Source: Pseudomonadota bacterium (GTDB taxonomy: Bacteria > Pseudomonadota > Gammaproteobacteria > Steroidobacterales > Woeseiaceae). From it: 64,000 nucleotides of DNA. The notes beneath the pieces were generated by a model that made no database searches, was not told the DNA's origin, and saw only the letters and a list, made by a program, of their open reading frames with translations. The DNA is taken from assembly GCA_022567295.1 (NCBI GenBank), contig JADFHE010000001.1, positions 1-64,000 of the forward strand, written 5' to 3'. A program made the translations under genes and the position numbers. Positions 1 to 14,155 of this stretch are shown here, piece after piece (within the stretch, counting starts at the first letter, position 1; the number at the start of each line of letters is the position of its first letter).

Positions 1-2
1 CT

Positions 3-1019
3 GCCCTAATTCACAAACCACCTGGGCGGAGTAGGCTTGGACCCACGCGGCGCGGCGCCGAATATCAAACGAAGGGTTTTCGCCCGGGGCACGTGCCCAA
101 AGAGGTGCAACTCACGCGGGCGTTTTCGGCTGGTGCAACTGTTCAGAGATGCGACGTATCGCGCGCAGATTCTGCGTGGATACATGGCCGCGACCAGGAT
201 GCAAAACATGGATTGCTTAAGGACAAGCGGGTCGCTGTGGTGGGTTGCGGTTCGCTAGGGTCTGAATTTGTGGCAATGATTGCGAAAGCCGGCGTAGGGA
301 ATATAACCATTGTGGACGGAGAGTCGCTGGCTTGGGCGAATATTGGACGTCACAGCTTGGGAGCATCGTCCGTCAGGCTGAACAAAGCTGTCGCGATGAA
401 GTCGATGCTCGCTGCAACGCTCCCGCACGTTCGAGTGGATGCAGTAGATTCGCGATTGGGATTACAAGATGAGGCGCTTGTTGAAAATATCATGTCGGCC
501 GACATCATCGTGTCGGCGACCGGTAGTTGGAGCACAGCATCGTTGTTGAACGCCCAGTGGCTTGTTGCCGGCCACGCACCGGATATGATCGTCACATGGA
601 TGGAGGCCCATGCCATCGCCGCGCACAGCGTTCATCTGTCTAAACGCCACCCGTCAGGGTGTTTGCAATGTGGCTATTCGTCGACCGGCACACCCCGCTT
701 GGAAGTTACCGAATGGGAGAACGATCCTACGCTGAGAGTCCCTGCATGCGGTGGGGTTTTCATGCCATACGGACCAATCGGGCTCTCACAGTCAGCGACA
801 TTGGCGGCCGAGGACTGTGTAGAGCTATTGTGCGGGGTCGAGCACAGTGACAATCATCGAATCTGGGTGGGTCGACGGATACAGTTAGAAGAAGCCGGTG
901 GCCGTTTTACAGATCGTTGGGTGGCGGAAATGGGCGACCCCGATCTCGGCGGACTCATGTGCAGTCGCCGATGGGAAGCCGATGCGGGGTGCGATGCTTG
1001 TGGGGGTAGCGTTAGGTAA
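3..1019 (+). CDS. ThiF/E1-like ubiquitin-activating adenylyltransferase (5' truncated by window edge)
   Basis: The reading frame is open to the left edge, so the N-terminus (possibly an E2-like domain, as in CBASS Cap2 fusions) is missing. Seen: the lead-in WIHGRD, the glycine-rich nucleotide loop GCGSLGS (about nt 243-263), an acidic strand IVDGESL, and the E1-type motif WANIGRH. Cys pairs occur at CLQC and CDAC, and a further Cys lies in PACGGVF. Known for the family: these proteins adenylate the C-terminus of a ubiquitin-like protein or a target and pass it to a cysteine. Its TAA overlaps the ATG of the downstream JAB protease, a typical conjugation/deconjugation pairing. Inference: part of a type II CBASS-like or Bil-like antiviral module. 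No ubiquitin-like protein gene is visible, but it could lie to the left. Confidence 0.85.
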   Translation, partial: ALIHKPPGRSRLGPTRRGAEYQTKGFRPGHVPKEVQLTRAFSAGATVQRCDVSRADSAWIHGRDQDAKHGLLKDKRVAVVGCGSLGSEFVAMIAKAGVGNITIVDGESLAWANIGRHSLGASSVRLNKAVAMKSMLAATLPHVRVDAVDSRLGLQDEALVENIMSADIIVSATGSWSTASLLNAQWLVAGHAPDMIVTWMEAHAIAAHSVHLSKRHPSGCLQCGYSSTGTPRLEVTEWENDPTLRVPACGGVFMPYGPIGLSQSATLAAEDCVELLCGVEHSDNHRIWVGRRIQLEEAGGRFTDRWVAEMGDPDLGGLMCSRRWEADAGCDACGGSVR

Positions 1020-1501
1020 TGGAGTTGCGGTACACGATGGTCGACTCAGGGCAAGTTCTCGTGTTGAGCGATGCCGTCGTTAAACACATTGTCTCAAACC
1101 GTCAATCTCGATCAGGACAAGCGGAAGCGGGAGGGCAATTGTTTGCGACGTTCGAGGACAGCACTGTGTTAGTTACGCGTGCGACCGGACCCCGAAAGGC
1201 CGATCATCGATCGCGATTCTGTTTTATTCCGCACAGAGTCTCGGAACGACGAGAGATAAAACAACTGTTCAAGGCTGGGCTCCACTTTGTTGGTGATTGG
1301 CACACGCACCCACAATCCGTTCCTCGGCCATCCGAAATCGATCTCTCCAACATTTCCGACATGTTCGCAAAGTCTCGCCATGGCCTCGCAGGATTTGTAT
1401 TGATCATTGCGGGCACCGAAGCGCCGCCACATGGGTTGTGCGTAGCCATATGTGATGAGCGTCAATGCACAGAGTTGGCGATCACGGAGGAACTACCATA
1501 A
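1019..1501 (+). CDS. JAB/JAMM (Mov34/MPN) metalloprotease, Cap3-like deconjugase
   Basis: This 160-residue protein has a complete JAMM zinc-protease signature. Glu36 lies in the AEAGGQL segment, and H95-T-H97-P is followed by S105 and D108 with canonical spacing. Family knowledge: such stand-alone JAB proteins cleave isopeptide bonds formed by a neighbouring E1/E2 system, and Cap3 does this in type II CBASS. The start ATG overlaps the stop of the E1 gene (TAATG), indicating translational coupling; an internal ATG at 1037 is a possible alternative start. It converges on the Cap15-like gene across about 110 nt. The catalytic residues are intact, so it is probably active. Its physiological substrate cannot be read from the sequence. 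Confidence 0.88.
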   Translation: MELRYTMVDSGQVLVLSDAVVKHIVSNRQSRSGQAEAGGQLFATFEDSTVLVTRATGPRKADHRSRFCFIPHRVSERREIKQLFKAGLHFVGDWHTHPQSVPRPSEIDLSNISDMFAKSRHGLAGFVLIIAGTEAPPHGLCVAICDERQCTELAITEELP

Positions 1502-1502
1502 C

Positions 1503-1541
1503 TGGGCCTAAGTCACTGCTTTCTCGTCGTTGGGCCTAAGT
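1503..1541. repeat. Short direct repeat between the convergent operons
   Basis: TGGGCCTAAGT occurs at 1503-1513 and again at 1531-1541, in the gap between the JAB stop and the Cap15-like stop. No hairpin with a T-run is evident here. It may be a decayed terminator or duplication; its role is unknown. Confidence 0.5.
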
Positions 1542-1613
1542 GTCGAGGTCTGCCACCATTGATCTTGCAATTCGTTTCATGCCATCAAACCGGCCACGGC
1601 GTTGATGTCCGCA

Positions 1614-2213
1614 CTATTTAACGCGCCTCATCGTGTAGTGCCCACGCGTTGCGCGATCGGTGAAATAATTTCCGACTAATAGATTAGGGTTGTCGAGATC
1701 CAGCTTCAGTAGTGCGGCACCATTATGCGGATCCTGTCTGCTCTTCAAACCCTGACGCGGTTCGTTCTTATAAATATAAAACAATAGCGGTTGATTGGAT
1801 TCCGCGTCGCGTTTCGGAACAATGCACAAAGTGGATGATTCCGACTCGTCTGACACCAAATGCATACTTAGTCCAGTTAGGCTTTGCTTAATATGTGCAG
1901 TCGCGTTAGTTTCTCCAGTCTTGTCCTTCCATCTCCATTGTATTTGAACCTGCCATTTACCGTTTAAATCTGGATACAGCCACCGGTTGAGGTTAGGCAC
2001 TTTTCGCCAAAGCCAACGCCACGTGATTCCGGCGAAAATTGCCAACATAATATCCAACGCAACGGCAAAACGCAGTGCAATCAACGCCCCCTCCAAGCCA
2101 GACCTGTCGAAGAATGACAGTACTACGATAAGAATTGCGGCATACAGGCCCGCGATAACAACAATGACCTTGCGAAGCGCAAATGTGAGCATCATAATTG
2201 TGCGGTTGGGCAT
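1614..2213 (-). CDS. cap15: Cap15-like CBASS effector (2TM plus beta-barrel, S_2TMbeta)
   Basis: This 199-residue membrane protein has two N-terminal hydrophobic helices (about 8-35 and 43-69), then a soluble beta-rich domain beginning LYPDLNGKW (79-87). The domain ends with the motif LLVGNYFTDR and G-HYTMRR near the C-terminus. This architecture, the LNGxW entry strand and the LxGxYFT exit strand match the SMODS-associated 2TM-beta family (Cap15). In CBASS, that family oligomerises in the inner membrane on binding a cyclic dinucleotide and disrupts the membrane. I chose the start at M (2213) because the upstream in-frame extension overlaps the preceding gene and lacks domain character. It overlaps the end of the DAC-like gene by 22 nt, so the two are co-transcribed. 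Odd: no CD-NTase is visible within the window. Confidence 0.85.
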   Translation of the reverse strand: MPNRTIMMLTFALRKVIVVIAGLYAAILIVVLSFFDRSGLEGALIALRFAVALDIMLAIFAGITWRWLWRKVPNLNRWLYPDLNGKWQVQIQWRWKDKTGETNATAHIKQSLTGLSMHLVSDESESSTLCIVPKRDAESNQPLLFYIYKNEPRQGLKSRQDPHNGAALLKLDLDNPNLLVGNYFTDRATRGHYTMRRVK

Positions 2214-2638
2214 ATTCGCCCGTCTTGAAAAACGACCAAAGAATCGCCAGCGCCCAATACGCCGGTGCATATCACTGCTGGGAGTAACGAACCGAGCAAG
2301 GCGGAGGCGTGGCGAGCACCGAAACCAGGTTTGCCCTCGATGAGGAAATCGCGCGGCAGCGGTGGCGCGAAATACTGGTGAATGTGCGTCAAGCGCCAAT
2401 CGCTGGATACCAAGTGAAATCCGTCATGGCACGGTTCACTCAACCGACTTGCATTGGATATTCCGTTCACTAACGTTGCAGCGTCGAGTGGGCCCGTCCC
2501 ATCGCATAAAGGGGCTATTGGTAGCGGCGCGATGTCCGAATAGAGTATCAGACCGACGCCGCAAAACTCAGCATCAGGAATCGACTCGCGTACGCGCAAC
2601 AACAAGTCCTGCATTCGCTCTAAATCGCTCACTGTCAC
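2192..2638 (-). CDS. DAC (DisA_N)-like diadenylate cyclase/sensor domain protein
   Basis: This is a 148-residue, single-domain protein with no hydrophobic helix. Its layout follows the diadenylate cyclase fold. An opening strand reads GVGLILYS (27-34). Then come LDAATLV, HDGF at 71-74 where DAC enzymes have DGA, GARHASALLG at 107-116 where they have GTRHRAA, and a closing strand VVFQDGR. D72, G73, R109 and H110 are conserved; the second Arg of RHR is Ala111 and the Ala of DGA is Phe74. It starts with GTG, supported by AGGGA 8 nt upstream. Coupling to the Cap15-like effector suggests it either makes the activating cyclic dinucleotide or senses one. The altered motif leaves catalysis uncertain. 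The assignment rests on motif order, not on a database search. Confidence 0.65.
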   Translation of the reverse strand: MTVSDLERMQDLLLRVRESIPDAEFCGVGLILYSDIAPLPIAPLCDGTGPLDAATLVNGISNASRLSEPCHDGFHLVSSDWRLTHIHQYFAPPLPRDFLIEGKPGFGARHASALLGSLLPAVICTGVLGAGDSLVVFQDGRICPTAQL

Positions 2639-2844
2639 ATTGAAAATCCCTGATTATCGCCGAGTCCGTTACACAATTTATGATAAATCACAGTTTAGAG
2701 AGGACAGAGTATCATCAGTGGCTGAGGACCTAGCGACCTCTCCATGTAGTGGACCCTCCAAGAATACCTAGTTTACGCCCCTTCCTGAAGCACGCGACGA
2801 ACGACGTCCAGAATGTGAGGGTGGTCAGCGCGTAATGTCTTCTT

Positions 2845-3790
2845 CTACGAATCGCGGAGCAATCCACGGCCAGCGTTATTCTCAAACAGATCTTCATCTT
2901 TCACATACTGTCTCAACACGTCGAGTGATTTGTGCCGCGATTGATCCGCCATTTTGAAGATGCTCGCCTTATTTCGCGCTGCGCTGGTTAGAAAACCGCG
3001 TCTTAAACTGTGCCCAGAGTACCTGCCCGAATCCAACCCCGCCTTGTGAGCGTAGTCTTTGATGACCGTTGCCACCGACTGCGACGACAGTCTGTTTTTG
3101 CCGACCTTGTCGCTCCGATACATGCGGCGGAAGAGGGCGCCGCGCTCGATTTCCGCCACTGTCAGCCAGTCCTGCAAAGCCTGCGCCGGGCAGTACGCCG
3201 AGGCTCCGGTTGGCTGAGAATGGCGATCACCTGACCTTGGGCTTCCTGATCGGTCTTGGATTGCTCAATCGTCACTTTGAGGCCTTCGTCGCGCTCCTTG
3301 AGGTTCCACGTATTGAGTGCGACGAGCTCCGATCGCCGAAACGCGCCGGCGAAGCCAAAGAGGAGGAGGGCACGATCACGGAGCCCCTTCGCCGTTTCGT
3401 GATCTACCGTGTCCACCATCCGCTTGATCTCTTGATCGATCGCAGGCGCCTTGCGTTCAGGGGGTCGTGCCCAACTCCGCCGGATACCACGCATAACTTC
3501 GGTGACTTGAATAGTGTTGTGCGGCGATGAATAACCAGCACCGAGTTGTACTAACCGGATTGCCGATAGCCGCCGTGTCAATGTTGATGGGTTTAGCCCA
3601 GCAGTTGCCTGGCTGGCAATAAACATCGATACGGTCTCGGGCACAGCTGGTAATACCTATAAACCCACCGACTGACACCAGGCTTCGAATTGCCGCCAAT
3701 CGCTGCGATAAGCTCGACAAGTACTCTTGGCTCGGCTCTTACAGGCGTATCGGCGAGCAGCAGCGAAAGCTCGTTCGAGCTCATTCTTGG
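2845..3790 (-). pseudogene. Decayed tyrosine recombinase/integrase
   Basis: Pieces of one integrase lie in successive frames. The N-terminal part includes QFEAWCQSVG near 3680. The core segment at 3162-3640 contains the SAM-like helix region and FAGAFRRSELVAL, with the first catalytic Arg. The C-terminal segment at 2845-3177 contains GHSLRRGF, RHKSLDVL and the terminal nucleophile region RQYVKD. At least two frameshifts, near 3640 and near 3170, separate them. The family is that of stand-alone phage-type integrases. It sits between the defence-like genes and an intact integrase, marking a layered integration site. Sequencing error cannot be excluded for a single frameshift, but several make decay more likely. 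Confidence 0.82.
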
Positions 3791-3933
3791 CTAGCTGCTT
3801 GCCAGACGCTGTTACAAATCGATCCACGCCGAATGTCTACTTGAAATCGAACATAAACAAATAGCCAGAAGCAAGATTATCGCTAGTGATATTTGTGGGG
3901 CCGGTAAAGACGGCCACTGAAGCTGCCTGCGCA

Positions 3934-4935
3934 TCACATCAACTTCTTTGCCAGATCCTCCGCCCTTAAATGCGTATACCGGCGAAGCATCTGCAAGTCC
4001 TTGTGCCCAGTGATACTTGATACCTCAATGATATTGAGACCACGTTCGAACAACCGGGTAGTCGCCTCATGGCGCAGGTCGTGAAAATGTAAGTCTTCGA
4101 TTTGCGCGCGACGCGTCGCGCGGGTAAACGCTTGCTTAACCGCCTCCGTTGTTACGCCGGGAAACACTTCACCATGAATACTGCGTGGGAGCGCGTTCAA
4201 TACTTCAACCGCCACGCTGGATAACGGCACGGTCCGCGGTTGCCCATTTTTGGTGTCGGGTAGGAATGCGGTTCGACGTGCCAAATCCACGTGAAGCCAT
4301 CGAAGTCCGACGATCTCGCCCTGTCGCATGGCCGTTTCCAGTGCGAATCGCACGATTGGCAGGAGATAGGGATTGCGGCAACGGCGGCAGGCAGCAAACA
4401 GCCTAGATTCCTCGCTGTCGGAGCCGTTTTCTGCATTCTGCAGTCGGCGATCGCGAGCTTTGCCTTTTTTCGGAAGTTTGATTTCTCGAACAGGGTTGTG
4501 GACGAATATCCCCCACTCCTTACGAGATACTTCAAATAGCTGAGAAAGAATGGTCAGTTCGCGTCTGACCGAGTCGGCCGACACTTTCTTCAGGCGTTCG
4601 TCGCGATAGCGCGCCATGTCCAGGCCACGAACGGAAGCAATGAAGCGCTTGGCCAATGGGTGGCGTAACAACATCCGAATTCGGCACGCCTCGGGGACCG
4701 CACCTTTCTTGTCGGCTGTGTACTCTATTAAGTATCGATCGAGCAGCTCACCGACAGTGGTGGTTTCCGCCTCATTGCGTGAGACGAATAGGCCCTGGTC
4801 CATTTCATACTCAATGGACCGGACCCATCGGGCACCAGCTGCCTTGGACCTAAATGATTTTGTTTGGGTGGGGTAGCCCTTCTTCCGGACCTGAACCTGC
4901 CAGCGCCCGGAATTCCGCTTTCGGAAACTCGCCAT
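3934..4935 (-). CDS. int: Tyrosine recombinase (phage/ICE-type integrase)
   Basis: This 333-residue protein is full length for the family. The N-terminal arm-binding region (about 1-55) begins with an RKRNSGRWQVQVRKKG strand pattern. It is followed by a SAM-like core-binding domain (about 58-155) and a catalytic domain with R204 (TAMRQGE), K229 (TKNGQPR), H285-D-L-R288-H289, H311 (GHKDLQ) and the nucleophile Y320 (RRYTHL). All catalytic residues are present. The gene begins about 110 nt from the 3' end of a tRNA-Pro fragment and reads away from it, the usual arrangement at the integrase end of an island. It is probably the enzyme that inserted the E1/JAB/DAC/Cap15 segment, whose far end lies beyond the window. 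Confidence 0.93.
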   Translation of the reverse strand: MASFRKRNSGRWQVQVRKKGYPTQTKSFRSKAAGARWVRSIEYEMDQGLFVSRNEAETTTVGELLDRYLIEYTADKKGAVPEACRIRMLLRHPLAKRFIASVRGLDMARYRDERLKKVSADSVRRELTILSQLFEVSRKEWGIFVHNPVREIKLPKKGKARDRRLQNAENGSDSEESRLFAACRRCRNPYLLPIVRFALETAMRQGEIVGLRWLHVDLARRTAFLPDTKNGQPRTVPLSSVAVEVLNALPRSIHGEVFPGVTTEAVKQAFTRATRRAQIEDLHFHDLRHEATTRLFERGLNIIEVSSITGHKDLQMLRRYTHLRAEDLAKKLM

Positions 4936-5046
4936 CGTTCCTTCCTCACGTCAAAAACGAGTGTGGCAGAACTGTGGCAGGACTCTTTTGGTAACCCCGA
5001 CAGGGTTTGTTGGGGTTTCTAAGTACCTGACAAATCAGGAAAAAAC

Positions 5047-5091
5047 TGGTCGGGGTGAGAGGATTCGAACTTCCGGCCCCTGCCTCCCGAA
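5047..5091 (-). other. tRNA-Pro 3' fragment (attachment-site core)
   Basis: On the minus strand this segment reads as the 3' portion of a tRNA-Pro. It starts at the anticodon loop (TTCGGGA, anticodon CGG), then the T-arm TTCGAAT and acceptor strand CACCCCG, and ends ACCA. The 5' half is absent, replaced by sequence shared with the second repeat copy. One T-stem pair is mismatched. It is therefore not a functional tRNA but the segment an integrase carries to restore its target gene. The integrase gene starts just beyond its 3' end. Confidence 0.8.
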
Positions 5092-5205
5092 GACAGATCT
5101 CGGATGTTAACTGATTGTTTTTATTGATCAATCAGGAGGCGTCTACGGACAACATTGCAGGACTGTGCATAACGATGCAGGACTGACTCCCGCAAAACTC
5201 CCGCA
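5067..5205. repeat. 139-nt direct repeat, copy A (att-like)
   Basis: This stretch aligns without gaps to 14017-14155, offset 8950, with roughly a dozen mismatches. It includes the 25-nt tRNA-Pro core, an ACTGATTGTTTTTATTGAT stretch, and a tail containing CTCCCGCAAAACTCCCGCA, itself a doubled CTCCCGCA. Such short doubled motifs beside a tRNA core resemble arm-type binding sites of an integrase; this is inference. Confidence 0.8.
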
Positions 5206-5415
5206 CTCAAGGGTAGGTTCGATAGCGGCTGAAAACAATTGACAAGCAATGACCCAGAAACTGCCATAGCTAACCGAAAATACTTGTCGCACAGTCCACG
5301 CAGCTGAGATTCACGGCCCCGAAAGAGTGCAACGCTAGCCGCCAGCGCACCAAGTCGGTGCGTCTCAACGGCCGCAGAAATCATAACTCCTTGTTCGTCA
5401 TACCATTCGTAAAGT

Positions 5416-5431
5416 TGGCATGGATGCTGCA
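5416..5431 (+). promoter_or_regulatory. Sigma-54 (-24/-12) promoter for porin-glnK-amtB
   Basis: TGGCAT-N5-CTGCA keeps the invariant GG and GC dinucleotides ten nucleotides apart and differs from the consensus at one -12 position. It lies about 75-90 nt before the porin start, as expected for an NtrC-activated operon under nitrogen limitation. No clear NtrC site was identified. Confidence 0.7.
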
Positions 5432-5505
5432 ATTAGCAGGATTGAATGGCCGGGTCTTAACAGTCGCCCCGGGCGAAATGGTAAACAAAATTACAGGAGA
5501 GAATG

Positions 5506-6123
5506 ATGGGCAGGATTTCAGGAGCCAAGGTCGCTTTCTCAGCGCTCTTTATAGCCAGCACGGCAAACGCAGGAGGGTCAGCGAATATTGGCTGGGCCAG
5601 TGATTATTACTACCGCGGCATCTTCCAGGCCGAATCGTCAGCATCCGGCGGTATTGACTACGAAGCCGGTGGTTTTTATGTAGGTACCTGGACCGCCGAC
5701 GTCGGTGATGGTCTCGAAGTGGACGGCTATTTTGGCTATGGCGGGGCATTCGGGGACTTTTCCTACGGAATCGGATTCACCGGCTATTACTACACGCAAG
5801 ACTTTGATGACACGTACGAGGAAATCAACCTGAGTGCTGGATACGGTATCGCGAGCATCGATGTGGCAGTTGGCCGTTACGACAATTTCGGCAATGGCCA
5901 ACAGAATTACACTTATTACTCGGTGACCCTGGAGAAGAAAGGCTTCTACGGCAAGTACGCAGGATTTGCCCAGGACTTCGACGGTGATTACTTCGAATTC
6001 GGCTATGCCACCTCCCTTGCGGAGGTCGATCTCGGACTATCCGTTATTTTCGCGAGCGACAAACTTGTTGGGCAGTCCGATGAATCGTTGTTATTTACTG
6101 TTGGCAAAGCATTCGATTTTTGA
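5506..6123 (+). CDS. TorF-family putative outer-membrane porin (TIGR02001-like)
   Basis: This protein of about 205 residues has a signal peptide ending in SANAG-type sequence (TANA/GG). The rest is dense in aromatic/glycine beta-strands (SDYYYRGIF, GIGFTGYYYTQ) and ends in Phe (KAFDF), the hallmark of an outer-membrane beta-barrel. The SDYxxRG motif and length of about 200 residues match the TorF/Gcw_chp family, often found beside glnK-amtB. AGGAGA at 5495-5500 is best spaced from the ATG at 5506; an ATG at 5503 overlaps it and is the alternative. It sits behind a sigma-54 promoter and directly before glnK, suggesting a role in ammonium or small-nitrogen-solute entry. The transported solute is not known. 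Confidence 0.82.
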   Translation: MGRISGAKVAFSALFIASTANAGGSANIGWASDYYYRGIFQAESSASGGIDYEAGGFYVGTWTADVGDGLEVDGYFGYGGAFGDFSYGIGFTGYYYTQDFDDTYEEINLSAGYGIASIDVAVGRYDNFGNGQQNYTYYSVTLEKKGFYGKYAGFAQDFDGDYFEFGYATSLAEVDLGLSVIFASDKLVGQSDESLLFTVGKAFDF

Positions 6124-6480
<357 letters not shown>

Positions 6481-6507
6481 TTCGTATTTTCAAGGGAGCA
6501 ATGTCAC

Positions 6508-7794
6508 GTGGATGATATAACACAACTTACCGGGCAGGTAACGGAGCTCCGTTACGCCCTGGACACATTTTATTTTCTGGTGATGGGCGCACTCGTCATG
6601 TGGATGGCCGCCGGTTTTACCATGCTTGAGTCCGGGCTGGTGCGTGCCAAGAATACCGCGGAAATTCTCACCAAGAATGTCGGTCTTTATTCAATTGCCT
6701 GCATCATGTACATGCTTGTCGGCTATTCGGTCATGTACCCGGGCGATTTTTCGGGTGGTGTGTTTCAAAGTTTGAGCACGCTCGGCAGCGGTATTCTGGG
6801 TAGCGCCGATAATTCGACTGTCGATGTAATAGGCAGCGACGGCGAGACATACTACTCAAATCTGGCGGACTTCTTCTTTCAGGTCGTGTTTGTCGCAACG
6901 GCAATGTCTATTGTCTCGGGCGCCGTTGCTGAAAGAATGAAACTCTGGTCATTCTTGTTATTTGCGGCAGTTCTGACGGGCTTTATTTATCCGGTACAAG
7001 GTTTCTGGAAATGGGGCGGCGGCTTCCTGGAAACGGCTGGATTTCAGGACTTCGCAGGTTCCGGTGTCGTGCATCTTTGCGGGGGGGCAGCGGCGCTTGC
7101 TGGTGTCCTTCTACTGGGCGCGCGAAAAGGAAAGTATGGGTCAAAGGGTGAAATCAACGCAATTCCAGGGTGCAATTTGCCACTCGCAACATTGGGAACA
7201 CTGATCCTCTGGTTCGGCTGGTTCGGCTTTAACGGCGGTTCGGAGCTCAAAGTCTCCGATATCGGGGAAGCGAATTCCGTTGCGCTGGTCTTTGTTAATA
7301 CGAACATGGCCGCCGCTGGCGGACTGTTATTCGCCCTTGTCCTCGCCAGGCTCTGGTTTGGCAAAGCGGATTTGACCATGGCATTGAATGGCGCACTGGC
7401 TGGCCTGGTGGCGATCACAGCGGAACCGTTGGCACCAACGCCGCTCGCTGCAACGATCATTGGCGGCATTGGCGGTCTGCTCGTCGTGTTATCGATAGTG
7501 GGGCTGGATAAGCTCCGCATCGACGATCCGGTCGGCGCGATCTCGGTACACGGGGTTGTTGGAATGTGGGGCCTTCTGGCCGTGCCAATCAACAACGAGG
7601 GTGCTTCGCTAGGCGTGCAGCTCATAGGGCTGGTTTCGATTTTCTCCTGGGTTTTCCTCACCAGCCTGCTGGTCTGGTTTGCTATCAAGTTGACGATGGG
7701 TATTAGGGTCGATTCAGAACAGGAGTATGAAGGTGTCGACATCAGTGAGTGCGGATTGGAAGCCTATCCGGAATTTATGATCACAGAGTCATGA
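6508..7794 (+). CDS. amtB: Ammonium transporter AmtB
   Basis: This 428-residue inner-membrane protein has about eleven hydrophobic segments. Conserved Amt features are visible: the FTMLESGLVRAKN signature near residue 37, the first pore histidine in VVHLCGGAAAL, the second in SVHGVVGMWG, and the NP-type gate region around FFFQVVF. It is a trimeric channel conducting ammonium/ammonia, blocked by GlnK from the adjacent gene. It starts with GTG at 6508, with AAGGGAG about 9 nt upstream. The mature N-terminus appears short, without a long cleavable signal. It is the last gene of the porin-glnK-amtB operon. Confidence 0.96.
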   Translation: MDDITQLTGQVTELRYALDTFYFLVMGALVMWMAAGFTMLESGLVRAKNTAEILTKNVGLYSIACIMYMLVGYSVMYPGDFSGGVFQSLSTLGSGILGSADNSTVDVIGSDGETYYSNLADFFFQVVFVATAMSIVSGAVAERMKLWSFLLFAAVLTGFIYPVQGFWKWGGGFLETAGFQDFAGSGVVHLCGGAAALAGVLLLGARKGKYGSKGEINAIPGCNLPLATLGTLILWFGWFGFNGGSELKVSDIGEANSVALVFVNTNMAAAGGLLFALVLARLWFGKADLTMALNGALAGLVAITAEPLAPTPLAATIIGGIGGLLVVLSIVGLDKLRIDDPVGAISVHGVVGMWGLLAVPINNEGASLGVQLIGLVSIFSWVFLTSLLVWFAIKLTMGIRVDSEQEYEGVDISECGLEAYPEFMITES

Positions 7795-7848
7795 CGTTGC
7801 CGATCACCACCATTTTGTCGGCGTAACAGTTTCATTTGTAAGGATAAT

Positions 7849-7878
7849 TAGACAATGCCGTGATTCGTGTCGTATATT
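7849..7878 (+). promoter_or_regulatory. Sigma-70-like promoter upstream of gltB
   Basis: TAGACA and TATATT are separated by 18 nt, one mismatch from each consensus hexamer's strongest form. This places transcription start about 180 nt before gltB. The remaining intergenic sequence (7795-8065) shows no gene. Confidence 0.5.
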
Positions 7879-8065
7879 ACGAGGTTCGGGCTGTTCCTTC
7901 GAATGATCAATAATTTGCTGTTGCGCGGCTTGCACAAATTGAGCGCAAGCGTTGCAACGTCGCGAGTTGTGACCACAGAGCAGACCAACCGGACGTCAGC
8001 ATTTCATTATCTCAAATGCGACTAAATTCACGGGTCCACCAGAACGGTGGGCCTCCAAGGTGCCA

Positions 8066-13940
<5,875 letters not shown>

Positions 13941-14016
13941 ATAGGTAATTAGACTAGAATTTGCCCCTCAGCGTCTGTGCCGCGGCTCGGCCTGTCGTCG
14001 CTTCGCTCCTCGGTGT

Positions 14017-14155
14017 GAACCTCCGGCCCCTGCCTCCCGAATCTAGATCTCGAATGTTAACTGATTGTTTTTATTGATCGATCAGGAGGCGTCCACGGAC
14101 AAGGTTGCAGTACTGTGCATAACGATGCAGGACTGATTCCCGCAAAACTCCCGCA
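14017..14155. repeat. 139-nt direct repeat, copy B (att-like)
   Basis: This is the second copy of the sequence at 5067-5205, about 92% identical by eye. Here the tRNA-Pro piece is reduced to the 25-nt core 14017-14041 (anticodon loop through GGTTC); beyond it the sequence diverges into the gltD 3' flank. The doubled CTCCCGCA motif is conserved at the far end. No integrase gene adjoins this copy. Confidence 0.8.

Noticed and set aside
5121-5432. Minus-strand frame of 103 codons upstream of the porin
   Set aside because: It overlaps the sigma-54 promoter and its C-terminus is only the translation of repeat copy A; no protein-like features.
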